A stretch of DNA of 17,110 bases from Gammaproteobacteria bacterium UBA4475 (GTDB taxonomy: Bacteria; Pseudomonadota; Gammaproteobacteria; Pseudomonadales; Azotimanducaceae): positions 1 through 17,110 of the forward strand of contig DGOD01000294.1 of the NCBI GenBank assembly GCA_002389265.1, read 5' to 3'. A program made the translations under genes and the position numbers. The stretch's first letter is position 1. Each line of letters opens with the position of its first letter. The notes under the pieces are model-generated. The model did no database searches, was not told the DNA's origin, and worked only from the letters and a program-made list of their open reading frames with translations. This document shows positions 16,506 to 17,110 of this stretch, one piece after another.

Positions 16506-16695
16506 GATTCGTGAAGCACTGATTAAGGGCTATTTCGACCCGGACGATGTCAGCGCTTATTTCAACCTTGCACCTGTGCTGGATCTCCCCGCCTTTCGAA
16601 AGCTTGCCCCGCCTTGCCCTTGCTTCTGCGGCCCGCCGATAGCGGCTGAGGGGAGAGATTCCGGTGATGTTTTTTGGGCTAAAATGGCCCGCTGA
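16504..16695 (+). other. Start-less open stretch in the map-rpsB divergent region
   Basis: This part of the 514-base divergent region has no recognisable gene. One plus-strand frame is open for 63 codons between TAG (16501) and TGA (16693-16695). It reads in a protein-like way at its left end (ALIKGYFDPDDVSAYFNLAP), then turns cysteine/proline-rich. It has no ATG, and GTG or CTG codons within it have no ribosome binding site. It also contains the map promoter candidate at its edge and GGGC/GCCC dyad symmetry at 16676-16690. It is either chance or a decayed coding remnant. Confidence 0.25.
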
Positions 16696-16724
16696 TTGGC
16701 TTTGTGGCGAGAATATGGTATAAA
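16696..16724 (+). promoter_or_regulatory. Sigma70-type promoter of rpsB with GC-rich discriminator
   Basis: TTGGCT (16696-16701) and TATAAA (16719-16724) are separated by exactly 17 bases, matching the consensus at 4/6 and 5/6. The following GCGCGCC is a GC-rich discriminator, typical of stringently controlled ribosomal promoters repressed by ppGpp/DksA. Transcription should start near 16731, giving a leader of about 180 nt before rpsB. Confidence 0.72.
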
Positions 16725-16758
16725 GCGCGCCGGTCCGGGAAACGGGTCGAAGTGTGAA

Positions 16759-16794
16759 TTAAACAAGAAGATAAACAAGAACTTAAACCAAAAA
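16759..16794 (+). repeat. Three tandem 12-nt A-rich repeats in the rpsB leader
   Basis: The units are TTAAACAAGAAG, ATAAACAAGAAC and TTAAACCAAAAA, with the first two differing at two positions. They lie in the loop of the imperfect 16752-16802 stem and are almost free of G and U pairing partners, so should be single-stranded in RNA. AACAAGAA occurs twice and fits the AANAANAA pattern bound by Hfq with Crc in Pseudomonas. Use as such a site is only inference. Confidence 0.5.
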
Positions 16795-16901
16795 ATTCTC
16801 ACATGTACCGTCACATAGTTCGGGTGCTTGACATACGGATGAATAATCCGGATCGATAAGTTGGACTATGGGGTATATGGAGGCTTAACCCGAACTACAA
16901 T

Positions 16902-16905
16902 GAGG
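16902..16905 (+). promoter_or_regulatory. Shine-Dalgarno of rpsB
   Basis: GAGG lies five bases before the ATG at 16911. It is immediately downstream of the long-range leader helix, which makes it the likely point of translational control. Confidence 0.75.
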
Positions 16906-16910
16906 TATTT

Positions 16911-17110
16911 ATGTCAAACGTATCCATGCGTGAACTGCTGGAGGCCGGCGCTCACTTCGGTCACCAAACCCGTTACTGGAATCCCAAGATGCGCGAGTAT
17001 ATCTTCGGTGCCCGGAACAACATCCATATCATCAACCTGGAGCAAACCGTTCCCGCGTTGAACCAAGCCATGACTTATGTCCGCAACACAACCTCAAAGC
17101 GCAATAAGGT
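16911..17110 (+). CDS. rpsB: 30S ribosomal protein S2, N-terminal part (3' end outside window)
   Basis: The first 66 codons are present. The reading [19 protein letters not shown] is followed by [20 protein letters not shown] and [15 protein letters not shown], which is unmistakably bacterial S2. S2 assembles late into the 30S subunit and recruits S1. The ATG is fixed by GAGG five bases upstream and by the conserved N-terminus. The gene runs off the right edge; tsf (elongation factor Ts) is expected next but is not visible. It diverges from map and is preceded by a strong promoter and a structured leader, consistent with stringent control plus autoregulation by S2. Confidence 0.98.
   Translation, partial: MSNVSMRELLEAGAHFGHQTRYWNPKMREYIFGARNNIHIINLEQTVPALNQAMTYVRNTTSKRNK

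Larger units (their letters stand above)
16731..16910 (+). promoter_or_regulatory. rpsB 5' leader, probable S2 autoregulatory region (t44-like position)
   Basis: The leader contains a perfect 10-bp inverted repeat: TAGTTCGGGT at 16816-16825 pairs with ACCCGAACTA at 16888-16897, enclosing 62 bases. Inside is a small hairpin, CGGAT (16836-16840) with ATCCG (16846-16850). A second GGAGG (16879-16883) lies in the loop. The closing helix ends only four bases before the Shine-Dalgarno GAGG (16902-16905), so it could control ribosome access. Further upstream, GTGTGAATT (16752-16760) can pair with AATTCTCAC (16794-16802) with one mismatch. In E. coli, S2 represses rpsB-tsf through the leader, and the t44/tff RNA comes from the map-rpsB gap. 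That this leader does the same is inference from position and structure. Confidence 0.6.

Noticed and set aside
16557..16814. 85-codon minus-strand frame in the map-rpsB gap
   Set aside because: It runs antisense through the rpsB promoter and A-rich leader, its composition follows the repeats, and it has no recognisable domain or ribosome binding site.
16828..16856. TTGACA followed by possible -10 hexamers just before rpsB
   Set aside because: The -35 match is perfect, but hexamers at 16-19 base spacing are poor and the site lies within the leader helix region. TTGGCT-17-TATAAA upstream is the better promoter.

Overview
The window is an ordinary chromosomal stretch from a gammaproteobacterium, with roughly balanced base composition. 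It carries the Pseudomonas-type 341-residue DapD, a large PlsB, GlnD, TsaB and RsmJ, and a map/rpsB divergent pair. The same backbone genes (rpsB, map, glnD, dapC, dapD, plsB, rsmJ, tsaB) lie in one neighbourhood in Pseudomonas and related marine lineages, so I infer a Pseudomonadales/Cellvibrionales-like organism. I see no tRNA, rRNA, CRISPR array, insertion sequence, integrase or phage gene.

Left part (1-2733, plus strand): the C-terminal part of a DinG/YoaA-type helicase, cut by the window edge, overlaps tsaB by ATGA. After about 170 bases without a clear gene comes rsmJ. rsmJ converges with plsB across only 9 bases.

Centre and right (2743-16396, minus strand, transcribed right to left): map, glnD and dapC overlap by 1-4 bases. 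A 140-base gap follows. Then come dapD, dapE, a 124-residue protein of unknown function, gspN, gspC, gspD and plsB, also tightly packed. This run links N-terminal methionine removal, nitrogen signalling, the succinylase branch of lysine/diaminopimelate synthesis, three type II secretion genes and the first step of phospholipid synthesis. The three gsp genes (order N-C-D) stand without gspE-M, which must lie elsewhere if the secretion system is complete.

Right edge (16397-17110): a 514-base divergent region separates map from rpsB, of which the first 200 bases are present. It holds an extended -10 promoter candidate facing map. Facing rpsB is a good sigma70-type promoter with a GC-rich discriminator. 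It is followed by a leader of about 180 nt with A-rich 12-nt repeats and a perfect 10-bp long-range inverted repeat ending just before the ribosome binding site. This leader sits where S2-dependent autoregulation of rpsB-tsf (and the t44/tff RNA) is known in E. coli.

I found no clearly new system. The most useful leads are the unknown protein coupled to dapE and gspN, the detached gspNCD cluster, and the rpsB leader.
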